NCBI RefSeq assembly: GCF_000308695.1
Contig: NZ_BAGG01000263.1
Span: forward strand, 1 to 64,000
Source of the DNA: Nocardia takedensis NBRC 100417
GTDB taxonomy: Bacteria; Actinomycetota; Actinomycetes; Mycobacteriales; Mycobacteriaceae
Direction of reading: 5' to 3'
Length of the DNA stretch: 64,000 bases
The notes under the pieces were generated by a model. That model searched no databases, was not told where the DNA came from, and worked only from the letters and a program-made list of their open reading frames with translations. This document shows, one piece after another, positions 1-8,498 of the stretch; within the stretch, counting starts at the first letter, position 1, and each line of letters begins with the position of its first letter. A program made the position numbers and the translations under genes.

Positions 1-357
1 CGATCGCATTCCTTTCCCGAAGCGCACGGTTTCCCGCGAATGGTAGGCCGCTACCTTCCGATATCACCACCACCCGACCCGAACACCTGCACGGCCACGG
101 TTCCGTTCAACTGTGAAATTCTCCGGTCGAACTGTTCAACTGCGACATTCTTCACTCGGACGGTACCGATCCCGCATCGACGTATTGTTCGGGAATGCTC
201 GCCGGCGATTGCTTGACGGTGGCCCTCCGGTTGTCAGATTCTGTGATCACGGAGCTGTCGCCGCCGACGGCTTACGTCATATTCTCCGACGCATCGTCGA
301 TGACCGCTGAATGCGCCGCCCGAAATAGTTGAGAATCGCGCGCCAGGGAGACCGGAA
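1..357. other. Upstream region of the biosynthetic operon
   Basis: No convincing gene was found here. Two near-identical direct repeats beginning GTTCAACTG lie at about 105 and 134, 29 bases apart (GTTCAACTGTGA and GTTCAACTGCGA), and could be tandem activator sites. A TTGACG hexamer at 213-218 resembles a -35 box, but no good -10 sits 17 bases downstream. The region is less GC-rich than the genes that follow, as expected for a promoter. Confidence 0.4.
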
Positions 358-693
358 TTGTCCAATCCGCCGAAAGATTTTCCCGAATCCACTGCTCTTC
401 GATCGGAACGAATCGAATCGAGGTCGAGGAATTCCGCGTGGAAGAAACCGCCACGGCGGATCGAGTCCGCGGAATGCATCACCTGCGACAGTTGCGTGCG
501 TAGCTGTCCCGCCGAGTTCGGCGCGATATTCGACAGTGGTCTGCGGGTCGTGATCGTGCCCGAACTCTGCTCGGGCTGCCCGAAATGCGTCGCTGTCTGC
601 CCGGTCGACTGCATCTACCTCGACGAGGACTACGAACAGACCGGCCAGGACATGTGGGACTTCGTCGCCGCGAGCAGCGGGACCGCGCGATGA
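358..693 (+). CDS. Ferredoxin with two [4Fe-4S] cluster motifs
   Basis: Small electron carrier of 111 residues. Two CxxCxxCxxxCP motifs are visible (Cys40/43/46/50 and Cys71/74/77/81), the pattern of bacterial 2[4Fe-4S] ferredoxins, preceded by a basic, low-complexity N-terminus of about 35 residues. The TTG start at 358 is chosen because AGGGAG lies about nine bases upstream. The stop overlaps the next start as ATGA, so this protein and the 628-residue protein are translationally coupled and probably work together. As far as I recall, hydrazine-forming loci of the kinamycin, lomaiviticin and fosfazinomycin type also carry a ferredoxin. Supplying electrons for N-N bond formation is inference. 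Confidence 0.85.
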   Translation: MSNPPKDFPESTALRSERIESRSRNSAWKKPPRRIESAECITCDSCVRSCPAEFGAIFDSGLRVVIVPELCSGCPKCVAVCPVDCIYLDEDYEQTGQDMWDFVAASSGTAR

Positions 694-2576
694 GCGAGGA
701 CACCCACGACGGGCTGTCGCGACGCGAGGCGATGGCGCTGGCCCGCCGCAGTCGCCGCCCAAGCCGTCTGCAACGTCAAGCGGGCGTCACGCCGGTCCCC
801 GACCGTGTCCTGGACCGTTCGGCGGGGTTCCCGACCTTGCTGGCGTCGGTGTGGAAGTCCGCCGCCGCGGCGGCCGATGTCGACGCCGCGGTATCGACGT
901 TGTTGACTCTGGACCGTCGGGTTCCCGCCGACATCGGGCTGCGGGCGCTGCCGGCCGCGGAGCGGGCGGCGTTGCAGGTGACACGCGGACTGGGCTGGGA
1001 CATCGCCGATCGACAGCGATCGGCACAGGCATCGGGGTTTCTCGGTGCGCTCGGGCTGACGACGACGGGTCGGGTCGTGGTCGGGGTTCCCGACGGCCCC
1101 GGCGTCGCCGAGCGCGACGACCTCGTCGACGGCGTGTTCCATCTGCGGTGGGCCGCCGCCGATGTCGAGGCATACCGAGACCTCGCCGAGCGCGCCGCGA
1201 TCGAGGACCGCGAGTCGGTGAGTGAATGTCGAGCCTGGTTGGCGGCCGCAGGCTCGCACGGCCGCGAGCAACTGCTCGACGAACTCATCGACGCCGCCCG
1301 CCGCACCGCGCCGTTCGTGCTGTACCGAGAAGATCAGCTTTACACCAATTTCCGTGAACGCAACAACCTCGCGGGCAAGACGCTGTTCGCCGGCCACCCC
1401 GACTGCGTGCTCAGCGCTCTTCGCGCGACCCCGCTTCCGGACTGGTCCGACGCCGAGGCGATGGTGGTGGTCTGCCTGAGCCTGCTGATCGGATCCGGTG
1501 GCTACGCACGGATCGAGGAAGTCAACGGAACCCAGATCGACGCGGGCAACCTCGCGGAGCTGCTCGACCGGACCCGCCGCAGCTACAACGCGGTGCCCGG
1601 CGCCACCCCGATCCCGGCGGTGACGGCCCCGCGGATCGCAGCATTGCACACCTTGGCACAGCAATTGCGCACCCGCCGTGGCGAACTGACCGGATCGGTG
1701 CAGCTCTACCGCGAGATCTACGGGCCCTTGATGCACAAGATCGAACGCGTGGCCGCCGCGCCCACCACACGCACCCGAGACCTCGAAGCGGCGCTGTGCT
1801 CACGCCTGCGCGAATGTCTGCCTCTCGAGGGCGAGACGTTCATCGAACTCGGTCACAGCCTCGCCGCCGCCCCGCAGTGGCTGATCCAGCCGCACGGTGA
1901 TTTCGGCACCGGACTGGAATCGTTGATCTACGAAACCGTCGCCGCGGCCCGCGAGGGTTTCGCGGTCGACTTCGCCATGAGCCGCGGACTGCGCGGACTG
2001 AGCGCTCTGATCGAGGCCATGCGGGTCCAGGACTGGCCCACGATCGTCGGGTGGGAGCTGCCGGAGTACTTCTGCTGTGTCGTGCCCGACCCCCGCGCGC
2101 GCCGCTTCTTCGGCGACGACTCCGCGGCGTTGGCCGACATCGCCTGGTCGATGTCGGCGCGCATGCAGTACAACTCCTGGCACTTCCTGGCCGGCAACCT
2201 ACCCAAGACCGACGAAGTGCTCGCGCGCGACTACTTCGTCGCGCCGGGCGTCCCCGACATCGCCTACTACTCCGACCAACACCACCACGGCCACGTCGCC
2301 GCGCGGGTGCGTTTCAGCATCCGCAGCCCCCAACCGGTCACGATCGACGGGCACCGTTTCGGCGGATTCGTCGACCTGCGACTGCTGCGCTGTGAAAGCG
2401 ACCCCTTCACCGAACCCGAACTGCTGGCAGCGCACCGCACCTCGGGATTCATCGCCGCCGCCACCGGCCACGCCGCGAGTCTGTCGGCGCGCCGGCAGAT
2501 TCGGGTCGCCGCCTTCGATCCGGCCTGGCACTGGGCCACGATCGCCACCCCCGCCGTCGCCTCCTTCCCCCGCTAG
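690..2576 (+). CDS. Large protein of unknown function, candidate N-N bond-forming partner of the ferredoxin
   Basis: 628 residues with no domain recognised with confidence. The C-terminal third is rich in aromatic residues and His, with an HHHGH cluster near residues 531-535 preceded by a Tyr-Tyr-Ser-Asp run, and a Tyr-Asn-Ser-Trp-His stretch before it. These could be metal or cofactor ligands. No signal peptide or membrane segment is seen, so it is probably cytoplasmic. It starts inside the ferredoxin stop codon and is followed 18 bases later by DAHP synthase. Every other step from aspartate to acetylhydrazine has a candidate in this operon except joining nitrite nitrogen to the aspartate amine. 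By elimination this protein is the best candidate for that step. The function is inference. Confidence 0.75.
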   Translation: MSEDTHDGLSRREAMALARRSRRPSRLQRQAGVTPVPDRVLDRSAGFPTLLASVWKSAAAAADVDAAVSTLLTLDRRVPADIGLRALPAAERAALQVTRGLGWDIADRQRSAQASGFLGALGLTTTGRVVVGVPDGPGVAERDDLVDGVFHLRWAAADVEAYRDLAERAAIEDRESVSECRAWLAAAGSHGREQLLDELIDAARRTAPFVLYREDQLYTNFRERNNLAGKTLFAGHPDCVLSALRATPLPDWSDAEAMVVVCLSLLIGSGGYARIEEVNGTQIDAGNLAELLDRTRRSYNAVPGATPIPAVTAPRIAALHTLAQQLRTRRGELTGSVQLYREIYGPLMHKIERVAAAPTTRTRDLEAALCSRLRECLPLEGETFIELGHSLAAAPQWLIQPHGDFGTGLESLIYETVAAAREGFAVDFAMSRGLRGLSALIEAMRVQDWPTIVGWELPEYFCCVVPDPRARRFFGDDSAALADIAWSMSARMQYNSWHFLAGNLPKTDEVLARDYFVAPGVPDIAYYSDQHHHGHVAARVRFSIRSPQPVTIDGHRFGGFVDLRLLRCESDPFTEPELLAAHRTSGFIAAATGHAASLSARRQIRVAAFDPAWHWATIATPAVASFPR

Positions 2577-2594
2577 TCCGAGCAAAGGAACCTC

Positions 2595-3806
2595 ATGCTG
2601 CGCCGACTCTCCGATCACGTCGAGGTCAGCACCGCCACGGGCCCGGCGGCCGCACGTCTGGCCGGGCTGGCGAATCTGCCCGCCGAACACCAGCCGCCCT
2701 GGGACCCTCGCAGCGATATCGGTGCGGTGCGAACCGATCTCGCGCAACTGCCGCCCCTGGTTCGGCCCGCCGGGATCGACGCGCTGTGCGGGGAGCTGGC
2801 TCGCGCCCAAGCCGGGCACGCGCATGTGCTGCACATCGGGGAATGCGCCGAGACCTTCGACATGGCCGGTACCGGACATATCGCACGACGCTGGGAACTG
2901 TATCGCAGTCTGGCCGATCGCCTCGCCGAACGAACCGGCCGCGAGGTGGTACTCGTGACGAGAATGGCGGGACAATACGCCAAACCGCGCAGTCAGGCAG
3001 TCGAAGCGGCCGACGACGGCACCCAGATGCTGACCTACCGCGGCGACGCCGTCAACGACCGCGACCCCGACGCGATAGCGCGACGACCCGATCCCCATCG
3101 CCTGCTGTCGGCCTATCGCCACTCCCTGGACACCCTCGCCGACCTCGAGGCACTCACCGCCGAGGGTGACCGGACGGCGTTCGTCTCCCACGAGGCGCTG
3201 CTACGCGACTACGAAGCGCCGTTGACCCAGTGCGGGGCCACGGCCTACGCCGGTACCGGGCATCTGGTGTGGATCGGGGATCGGACACGGCGACTGTGGA
3301 ATTGGCACATCCAGTGGGCCGCCTCGATCACGAACCCGGTCGCGGTGAAGATCGGTCCCACCGCCACCGGATACGACGTATTCGATCTGGCCCGCGCGCT
3401 GGACCCCCGCCACCAGCCGGGGCGGCTGAGCCTGATCACCCGGTTGGGCGCCGACACGATCGCGGCACGGCTCGATCCGCTGCTGCGTATCGTCACCGAG
3501 TCCCGCGCCCCGGTGTTGTGGCAGTGCGATCCCATGCACGCCAACACCCGCGTCATCGGGGGCCGTAAAACCCGTCTGCTGCCGGATCTGCGCGCCGAGA
3601 TCACCGGATTCGCGCACACGCTGCGCGCCGCGGGCGCCCACCCCGCGGGCCTGCACCTCGAGGTCAGCCCCGACGACGTCGCCGAATGCCACGAGACCCC
3701 GGAATCGAGCAGTGCGTCCAGTCCCGCGCCGCCGTGCGACCCCCGGCTCAATCCCGCCCAGGCCGCACAGATCATCGACCACTTCGCCGAGGCCGTCACC
3801 GCCTGA
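2595..3806 (+). CDS. Class II 3-deoxy-D-arabino-heptulosonate 7-phosphate (DAHP) synthase
   Basis: First shikimate-pathway enzyme: condenses phosphoenolpyruvate with erythrose 4-phosphate. The 403-residue protein has the class II signatures: metal-binding Cys84 in GECAETF, RMAGQYAKPRS at about 123-133, WIGDRTR at about 226-232, KIGP and CDPMHANT at about 311-318. Its length matches secondary-metabolism PhzC-type enzymes rather than the longer housekeeping form of mycobacteria, which has extra regulatory segments. AAAGGA lies six bases before the ATG. A pathway-dedicated copy directly before salicylate synthase implies that chorismate supply is raised for this product. Confidence 0.93.
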   Translation: MLRRLSDHVEVSTATGPAAARLAGLANLPAEHQPPWDPRSDIGAVRTDLAQLPPLVRPAGIDALCGELARAQAGHAHVLHIGECAETFDMAGTGHIARRWELYRSLADRLAERTGREVVLVTRMAGQYAKPRSQAVEAADDGTQMLTYRGDAVNDRDPDAIARRPDPHRLLSAYRHSLDTLADLEALTAEGDRTAFVSHEALLRDYEAPLTQCGATAYAGTGHLVWIGDRTRRLWNWHIQWAASITNPVAVKIGPTATGYDVFDLARALDPRHQPGRLSLITRLGADTIAARLDPLLRIVTESRAPVLWQCDPMHANTRVIGGRKTRLLPDLRAEITGFAHTLRAAGAHPAGLHLEVSPDDVAECHETPESSSASSPAPPCDPRLNPAQAAQIIDHFAEAVTA

Positions 3807-3812
3807 CACCCG

Positions 3813-3845
3813 GCGACAAGGACTCCCCGTCTGCGACAAGGACTC
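3813..3845 (+). repeat. Short tandem duplication containing the ribosome-binding site
   Basis: The 13-base word GCGACAAGGACTC occurs at 3813-3825 and again at 3833-3845, period 20. Each copy holds an AAGGA core. Only the second is correctly spaced from the ATG at 3852. This looks like a small duplication in the leader of the salicylate synthase gene. Confidence 0.7.
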
Positions 3846-3851
3846 TCCGAT

Positions 3852-5201
3852 ATGACGAGCACACCCGCGCGCCCCTACCTCGAACGACACTTCACCCTGG
3901 CAGTCGATCCGCTCACCGCCGTGACGAGTCTGGCCGCCGCCGGCTTGCATCGCGAGCACATCGTCTACGAACGGCCCCACCAGTGGTGCTACGCAGGCGG
4001 CGCCCGCGCCGAGATACACCTGGACCGATCCGGCGCCCACCTGACCAGCGGCACCACCCGGGTGCATTTGGAGTGGGACGGGCGGCCCCTCGACGCGGTC
4101 CGTGCTCTGCTGGCCCGGATAGAGGTGGCGGGGTGGCGCGCTTACGGGTGGGCGGCGTTCGAGCTCGCCTACGCCAAGGACGGCGACCTCTCGTCGATCC
4201 AGGACCAGCGCCTGCTGCACCTGGTCGTGCCGCACACCGAGGTCCGCATCGATGAGCGCGGTGTGCTGGTGCGCAGCGCCGACGAAGCGGGCGTGGAGGC
4301 GGTGGCCGCGTGCTTGAGCGCCGCGAGCGAACCGGTCGCCGCCCCCACCCGCCCGCTCGATGTCCGTGCCGACGGAGCCCACTACCGTCGGGCCGTCGCC
4401 GAGGCCGTGGCCGCGATCGGCGCCGAGGAATTGCAGAAGGTGATCCTCTCGCGCACCTTCGAGGTGGACGGCGACATCGACTTCGTCGCGACCTATCACC
4501 GCGGACGCCGCGGCAACACTCCGGCCCGCTCGTTTCTGCTGTGCCTGGGAGGAATCGAGGCGGCGGGATTCAGCCCGGAGGTCGTCGTGGCGGTGGACGC
4601 GAAGGGCAGAGTCATCAGCCAACCCCTGGCCGGTACTCGCGCCTTGACCGAGGATCCCGCCCGCAACCGGCGTCTGCGCGCTGAGTTGTTGTCCAATCCG
4701 AAGGAGATCTACGAACACGCCATCTCGGTGAAGATCGCCCACGACGAACTGCGCGACGTCTGCGACCACGACACGTTGACCGTCGAGGAATTCATGGCCG
4801 TGCGCGAACGCGGCACCGTCCAACACCTGGCCTCCCGGGTAGCCGGGCATCTGGCTCCCGGACGCCACGCCTGGGACGCCTTCGCCGCGGTATTCCCCGC
4901 GGTCACCGCCTCCGGTGTCCCCAAGCCCGCCGCCTACGCCGGTATCCGCGCCCACGAGTCGCATCCGCGGGGACTCTACAGCGGTGCGATCCTCACCGTC
5001 GACGACGACGGCGGCATGGACGCGGCCCTGGTCCTGCGCGCGGTCTATCGACGCGGCGGTCGGACCTGGCTCCAGGCCGGCGCCGGCATCGTGGGCGAGT
5101 CCCGGCCCGAGCGCGAGTTCGAGGAAACCTGCGAAAAGCTCGACAGCGTCGCCCGTTTCCTGGTCCCCGCCGCCGCCCCGGTCCCCGCCACCGCCGGCTG
5201 A
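3852..5201 (+). CDS. Salicylate synthase (MbtI/Irp9 type, chorismate-utilising)
   Basis: Converts chorismate through isochorismate to salicylate plus pyruvate. The 449 residues match MbtI in length and motif order: general base Lys196 in LQKVILSR, general acid Glu243 in GFSPE exactly 47 residues later (MbtI Lys205 and Glu252), PLAGTRA at 258-264, metal ligands in SNPKEIYEHAISV (about 281-293), VRERGTVQHL, PAVTASGVPK and PEREFEETCEKL. The C-terminus is unmistakably of the salicylate synthase branch rather than anthranilate or aminodeoxychorismate synthase. It sits between DAHP synthase and an aryl-acid ligase, so it supplies the aryl starter. Nocardiae also use salicylate for nocobactin-like siderophores, but no siderophore NRPS gene is present here. 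Confidence 0.93.
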   Translation: MTSTPARPYLERHFTLAVDPLTAVTSLAAAGLHREHIVYERPHQWCYAGGARAEIHLDRSGAHLTSGTTRVHLEWDGRPLDAVRALLARIEVAGWRAYGWAAFELAYAKDGDLSSIQDQRLLHLVVPHTEVRIDERGVLVRSADEAGVEAVAACLSAASEPVAAPTRPLDVRADGAHYRRAVAEAVAAIGAEELQKVILSRTFEVDGDIDFVATYHRGRRGNTPARSFLLCLGGIEAAGFSPEVVVAVDAKGRVISQPLAGTRALTEDPARNRRLRAELLSNPKEIYEHAISVKIAHDELRDVCDHDTLTVEEFMAVRERGTVQHLASRVAGHLAPGRHAWDAFAAVFPAVTASGVPKPAAYAGIRAHESHPRGLYSGAILTVDDDGGMDAALVLRAVYRRGGRTWLQAGAGIVGESRPEREFEETCEKLDSVARFLVPAAAPVPATAG

Positions 5202-5245
5202 GCGCCGACCACACCCGCCCACCGATCGAACGGAGCAAACCTCTC

Positions 5246-6847
5246 ATGCTCGACGGCTGCACCCCTTGGCCCGCCGACGTCGCGACCCGCTACCGCGACC
5301 ACGGCCACTGGAGCGGTGAGACCTTGGCCGATCTTCCCGGCGACTGGGCGCGACGCCATCGTGAGCGCACCGCGCTGGTCCACGGCGATCACCGAATCTC
5401 CTACACCGAAATGGATCTGCTCGTTCGCCGCCGCGCGGCGGGCCTGCGAGCACACGGGCTCGTCGCGGGGGATCGGGTGGTGCTCCAGCTACCGAACATC
5501 CCCGAATTCGTGATCACCTTCTTCGCCCTGATCAGCATCGACGTCAAACCGGTCTTCGCGCTGGCGGCGCATCGGGCCACCGAGATCCGCCATCTGCTCG
5601 CGATGACCGACGCGGTCGCCTACATCGTGGCCGACCACAGCCACGGATTCGACTACACCCACCTGGCTGCCACGATGGCCGCCGAACACCCCGGCCTGCG
5701 CCTGTTCGTCCACGGCGAGGACATCCCCGACGGCGCTGTCGAACTGGCACGCCTCGAGGCCGAACCGGCGGCGAGCCCGGCGCTCGACCCCGGCGATGTC
5801 GCGTTCTTCCTGCTGTCGGGAGGCACCACCGCCCTGCCGAAACTGATCCCCCGCACCCACCACGACTACGCCTACCAGACCCGGGCCGCGGCCGCGGTGA
5901 CCGGGCTGAGCAGAACCGATGTCTATCTCACGGCACTGCCGGTGGCGTTCAACTTCACCTGGGGCTGCCCGGGAGTCCTGGGCACGCTCCGAGTCGGCGG
6001 CACGGTGGTGTTCGCGCAGGATCCGGTCCCCGCCGACTGCTTCGAACTCATCGAAGCCGAACACGTCACCGTCACCGCCCTGGTCCCGGCCGTGGCCAAG
6101 ATGTGGCTGGACACCGTCACCGACGACACCTCGGACCTGAGCAGTCTGCGCACGATCCAGATCGGCGGAGCGCCGCTGCACCACGACCTCGCCGCCGCCG
6201 TCGGCCCCGCGTTCGGAGCGCGACTCCAACAAGTATTCGGCATGGCCGAGGGCCTGATCACCATGACCCGCGACACCGACCCCGACGACATCGTCGTGGG
6301 TACCCAAGGGCGCGCGCTCTCCCCCGACGACGAGATCCGCATCGTCGACGACAACGGAGCCGACCTCGACCCGGGAATGACCGGGGAACTGTGGACCCGA
6401 GGCCCCTACACTCTGCGCGGCTACTACCGCGCCGCCGAGCACAACGCCACCGCGTTCACCGCCGACGGCTTCTACCGCACCGGAGACCTCGCACGCCTCA
6501 CCTTCACCCGAGAGCTGATCGTGCAGGGCCGCCGCAAGGACGTGATCATACGCGGCGGCAACAAGGTCTCGGCCGCCGAGATCGAGGGCTATCTTCTCGA
6601 CCATCCCCTCGTCGACCAGGTCGCGGTGATACCGATCCCCGACCCCTATGTGGGAGAACGCATCTGCGCCTACATCCGAGCCACCGACACCGCACCCACG
6701 CTGTCACAGCTGCGGAAAGCGTTGCAGGAGCGCGGTATCGCCGACTACAAACTGCCTGATCGCCTCGAGGTGGTCACCGAACTGCCTCTGACCGGTCTGG
6801 GCAAGGTCGACAAGAAGGCATTGATCGCCGCGGCCGCATCCTCTTGA
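5246..6847 (+). CDS. Salicyl-AMP ligase (DhbE/MbtA-type aryl acid adenylating enzyme)
   Basis: Stand-alone adenylation enzyme of 533 residues that activates an aryl acid as AMP ester and loads it on a carrier protein. The phosphate loop is SGGTTALPK (191-199), with core motifs GELWTRGPYT and YRTGDLAR and the C-terminal GRRKDVIIRGGNKVSAAEIE and LTGLGKVDKK. In the substrate pocket, Asn236 and Cys241 align with Asn235 and Ser240 of DhbE. Cys at the second position is typical of salicylate-selective YbtE/PchD/MbtA, while Ser goes with 2,3-dihydroxybenzoate. This agrees with the salicylate synthase just upstream. The ATG has CGGAG about ten bases before it. Confidence 0.92.
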   Translation: MLDGCTPWPADVATRYRDHGHWSGETLADLPGDWARRHRERTALVHGDHRISYTEMDLLVRRRAAGLRAHGLVAGDRVVLQLPNIPEFVITFFALISIDVKPVFALAAHRATEIRHLLAMTDAVAYIVADHSHGFDYTHLAATMAAEHPGLRLFVHGEDIPDGAVELARLEAEPAASPALDPGDVAFFLLSGGTTALPKLIPRTHHDYAYQTRAAAAVTGLSRTDVYLTALPVAFNFTWGCPGVLGTLRVGGTVVFAQDPVPADCFELIEAEHVTVTALVPAVAKMWLDTVTDDTSDLSSLRTIQIGGAPLHHDLAAAVGPAFGARLQQVFGMAEGLITMTRDTDPDDIVVGTQGRALSPDDEIRIVDDNGADLDPGMTGELWTRGPYTLRGYYRAAEHNATAFTADGFYRTGDLARLTFTRELIVQGRRKDVIIRGGNKVSAAEIEGYLLDHPLVDQVAVIPIPDPYVGERICAYIRATDTAPTLSQLRKALQERGIADYKLPDRLEVVTELPLTGLGKVDKKALIAAAASS

Positions 6848-6881
6848 AATCCCGCCCTCTTCGAGCAGATCCGAGAAAACC

Positions 6882-7166
6882 ATGTCGCTACGTCCACCCG
6901 GCCGACCACCCACCCTCGACGAAGTGCGCGCCACCCTCGCCGCCGTCCTGCAACGCGAACCCGAGCAGATTCCCGAGAACGCCGATCTGCTCGATCTCGG
7001 TCTGGATTCGCTGGGGATGCTGCGGGTGATCAATCTGTGGCGCCGTGCCGGGATCCGCATGGCGCTCGAGGATTTCACCGCCGAACCCACCCTGGCCGCG
7101 TGGGCCCGCCATACCCGCACATCCACCGACGGTCCCGCACACGAACTCGAAACGAGGACACCATGA
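6882..7166 (+). CDS. Aryl/acyl carrier protein
   Basis: Free-standing carrier domain of 94 residues with the phosphopantetheine attachment motif LGLDSL, Ser43. It would carry the salicyl thioester made by the preceding ligase. It overlaps the halogenase start by ATGA, suggesting that the halogenase acts on the carrier-bound aryl group. No phosphopantetheinyl transferase is encoded in the window, so priming must come from elsewhere. Confidence 0.92.
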   Translation: MSLRPPGRPPTLDEVRATLAAVLQREPEQIPENADLLDLGLDSLGMLRVINLWRRAGIRMALEDFTAEPTLAAWARHTRTSTDGPAHELETRTP

Positions 7167-8479
7167 CACCGCACGAGATCCTGCGCAGCGAATACGATGC
7201 CATCGTCATCGGCGGCGGCCCCGCCGGGGCCGCTTACGCGATCACCATGTCGCAGGGCGGGCGCTCGGTTCTGCTGCTGGAGAAGGACCGTTTCCCGCGC
7301 TTCCACATCGGTGAATCGCTGCTGCCCTACACCGCCGACATGCTGGAGCTGCTCGGTGTGCTGGATCGGATGTCCGGCCACGGATTCCCGGTCAAGCGCG
7401 GCTTGGATCTGATCCTGCCCGAGGGCAACCGCTTGGTCGATCTCGAGGTCACCGGCGCCGACGGCTACCGGACCTGGACCTATCAGGTCGAGCGCGCCCG
7501 ATTCGATCAGATCCTGCTCGACGCCGCCGCCGAATCGCCCGGCGTCACCGTCCTGCAAGAGACCCCGGTCAAGGAACTGCTGTTCACCGGCGAACGCATC
7601 AGCGGCGTCCGATTCGAACACGACGGCGTCACCGAGACCGCCACCGCGCGCTTCGTCGTCGACGCCAGCGGCCGCGCGGGGGTCATCCCCCGACAGTTGG
7701 GCCTGCGCTCCACCGACAACACCCTCAAGATGGCCGCGGTGTTCAAGCACTTCGAAGGGCTCGACGAACGCTACAACCCGACCCGTGAGGGCGACACCCA
7801 GATCGGTGTGCACGCCGAGGGCTGGATGTGGGCGATCCCGATCCGAGACGACATCATCAGCGTCGGGGCGATGACACCTGTGTCACTCCTTCGCGCCTCC
7901 ACCGCCGAGGAGATCTTCGACCGCAGTCTGGCGCGTCTGCCCCGCATCGGCGAACGTCTCACGGGAACCAGTGTGTGGCACGACATTCGCGGCGAACGCA
8001 ATTTCGAATACCACTCCGATACCGTGTCGGGACCGGGGTTCTTCGTCGTGGGCGACTCGGGCTGCTTCACCGACCCGGTGTTCTCCGCCGGTGTCTATCT
8101 CGCGCTGGCCACCGGCCGCGCAGCCGCCAAACAGACCCGCCGGATACTCGAGAACGAGGCCGGTGAAGCCGAGGCCCAGCGCCGCTACGCGAACTTCTTC
8201 AAGACCGGGTACGAGACCTACTACCGGCTCATCCGCGCCGTGTACGACACCCGCGTCGGCACCATGGGCACCTACATCCGGACCTTGTTGACCGCCGAAG
8301 GACTCGAGGAGAAGGACCGGGTCCTGACCCTGAACGGTGACTTCTGGACCGACTCGAACCGGCTGGTGAAACGACTGCGCGAACACTCCGAGTATTCGCT
8401 GTTCGCGCCGTTCGAACTCGAACTCGGGTGCCCGGTCTACGGAGTGGACGGCCCCCCGCTGCGCCTGCCCGTCGCGTGA
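7163..8479 (+). CDS. Flavin-dependent halogenase (probable salicyl-S-carrier chlorinase)
   Basis: 438-residue FAD enzyme. It has GGGPAG (17-22), RFHIGESLLP, Lys78 in the position of the catalytic lysine that handles hypochlorous acid, a WMWAIP motif (221-226, consensus WxWxIP) and FTDPVFSAG (302-310, consensus Fx.Px.Sx.G) typical of phenol and carrier-bound-substrate halogenases. A plain hydroxylase is less likely because all three halogenase marks are retained. It would need reduced flavin from a reductase not encoded here. Position directly after the carrier protein suggests chlorination of carrier-bound salicylate. The actual halide and ring position cannot be told. Confidence 0.85.
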   Translation: MTPHEILRSEYDAIVIGGGPAGAAYAITMSQGGRSVLLLEKDRFPRFHIGESLLPYTADMLELLGVLDRMSGHGFPVKRGLDLILPEGNRLVDLEVTGADGYRTWTYQVERARFDQILLDAAAESPGVTVLQETPVKELLFTGERISGVRFEHDGVTETATARFVVDASGRAGVIPRQLGLRSTDNTLKMAAVFKHFEGLDERYNPTREGDTQIGVHAEGWMWAIPIRDDIISVGAMTPVSLLRASTAEEIFDRSLARLPRIGERLTGTSVWHDIRGERNFEYHSDTVSGPGFFVVGDSGCFTDPVFSAGVYLALATGRAAAKQTRRILENEAGEAEAQRRYANFFKTGYETYYRLIRAVYDTRVGTMGTYIRTLLTAEGLEEKDRVLTLNGDFWTDSNRLVKRLREHSEYSLFAPFELELGCPVYGVDGPPLRLPVA

Positions 8480-8498
8480 ACACGAACCGAGGTCACCG

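Noticed and set aside
3201..5222. Very long open frame on the minus strand opposite the salicylate synthase gene (also similar ones at 12040-13080, 14564-15490, 55214-57133 and 60720-62585)
   Set aside because: They mirror clear genes on the other strand, show no family pattern, and arise from the very high GC content that removes stop codons.
3852..7166. Nocobactin or mycobactin siderophore cluster
   Set aside because: Salicylate genes are there, but there is no NRPS, lysine hydroxylase or transport gene, and the neighbours are N-N genes.
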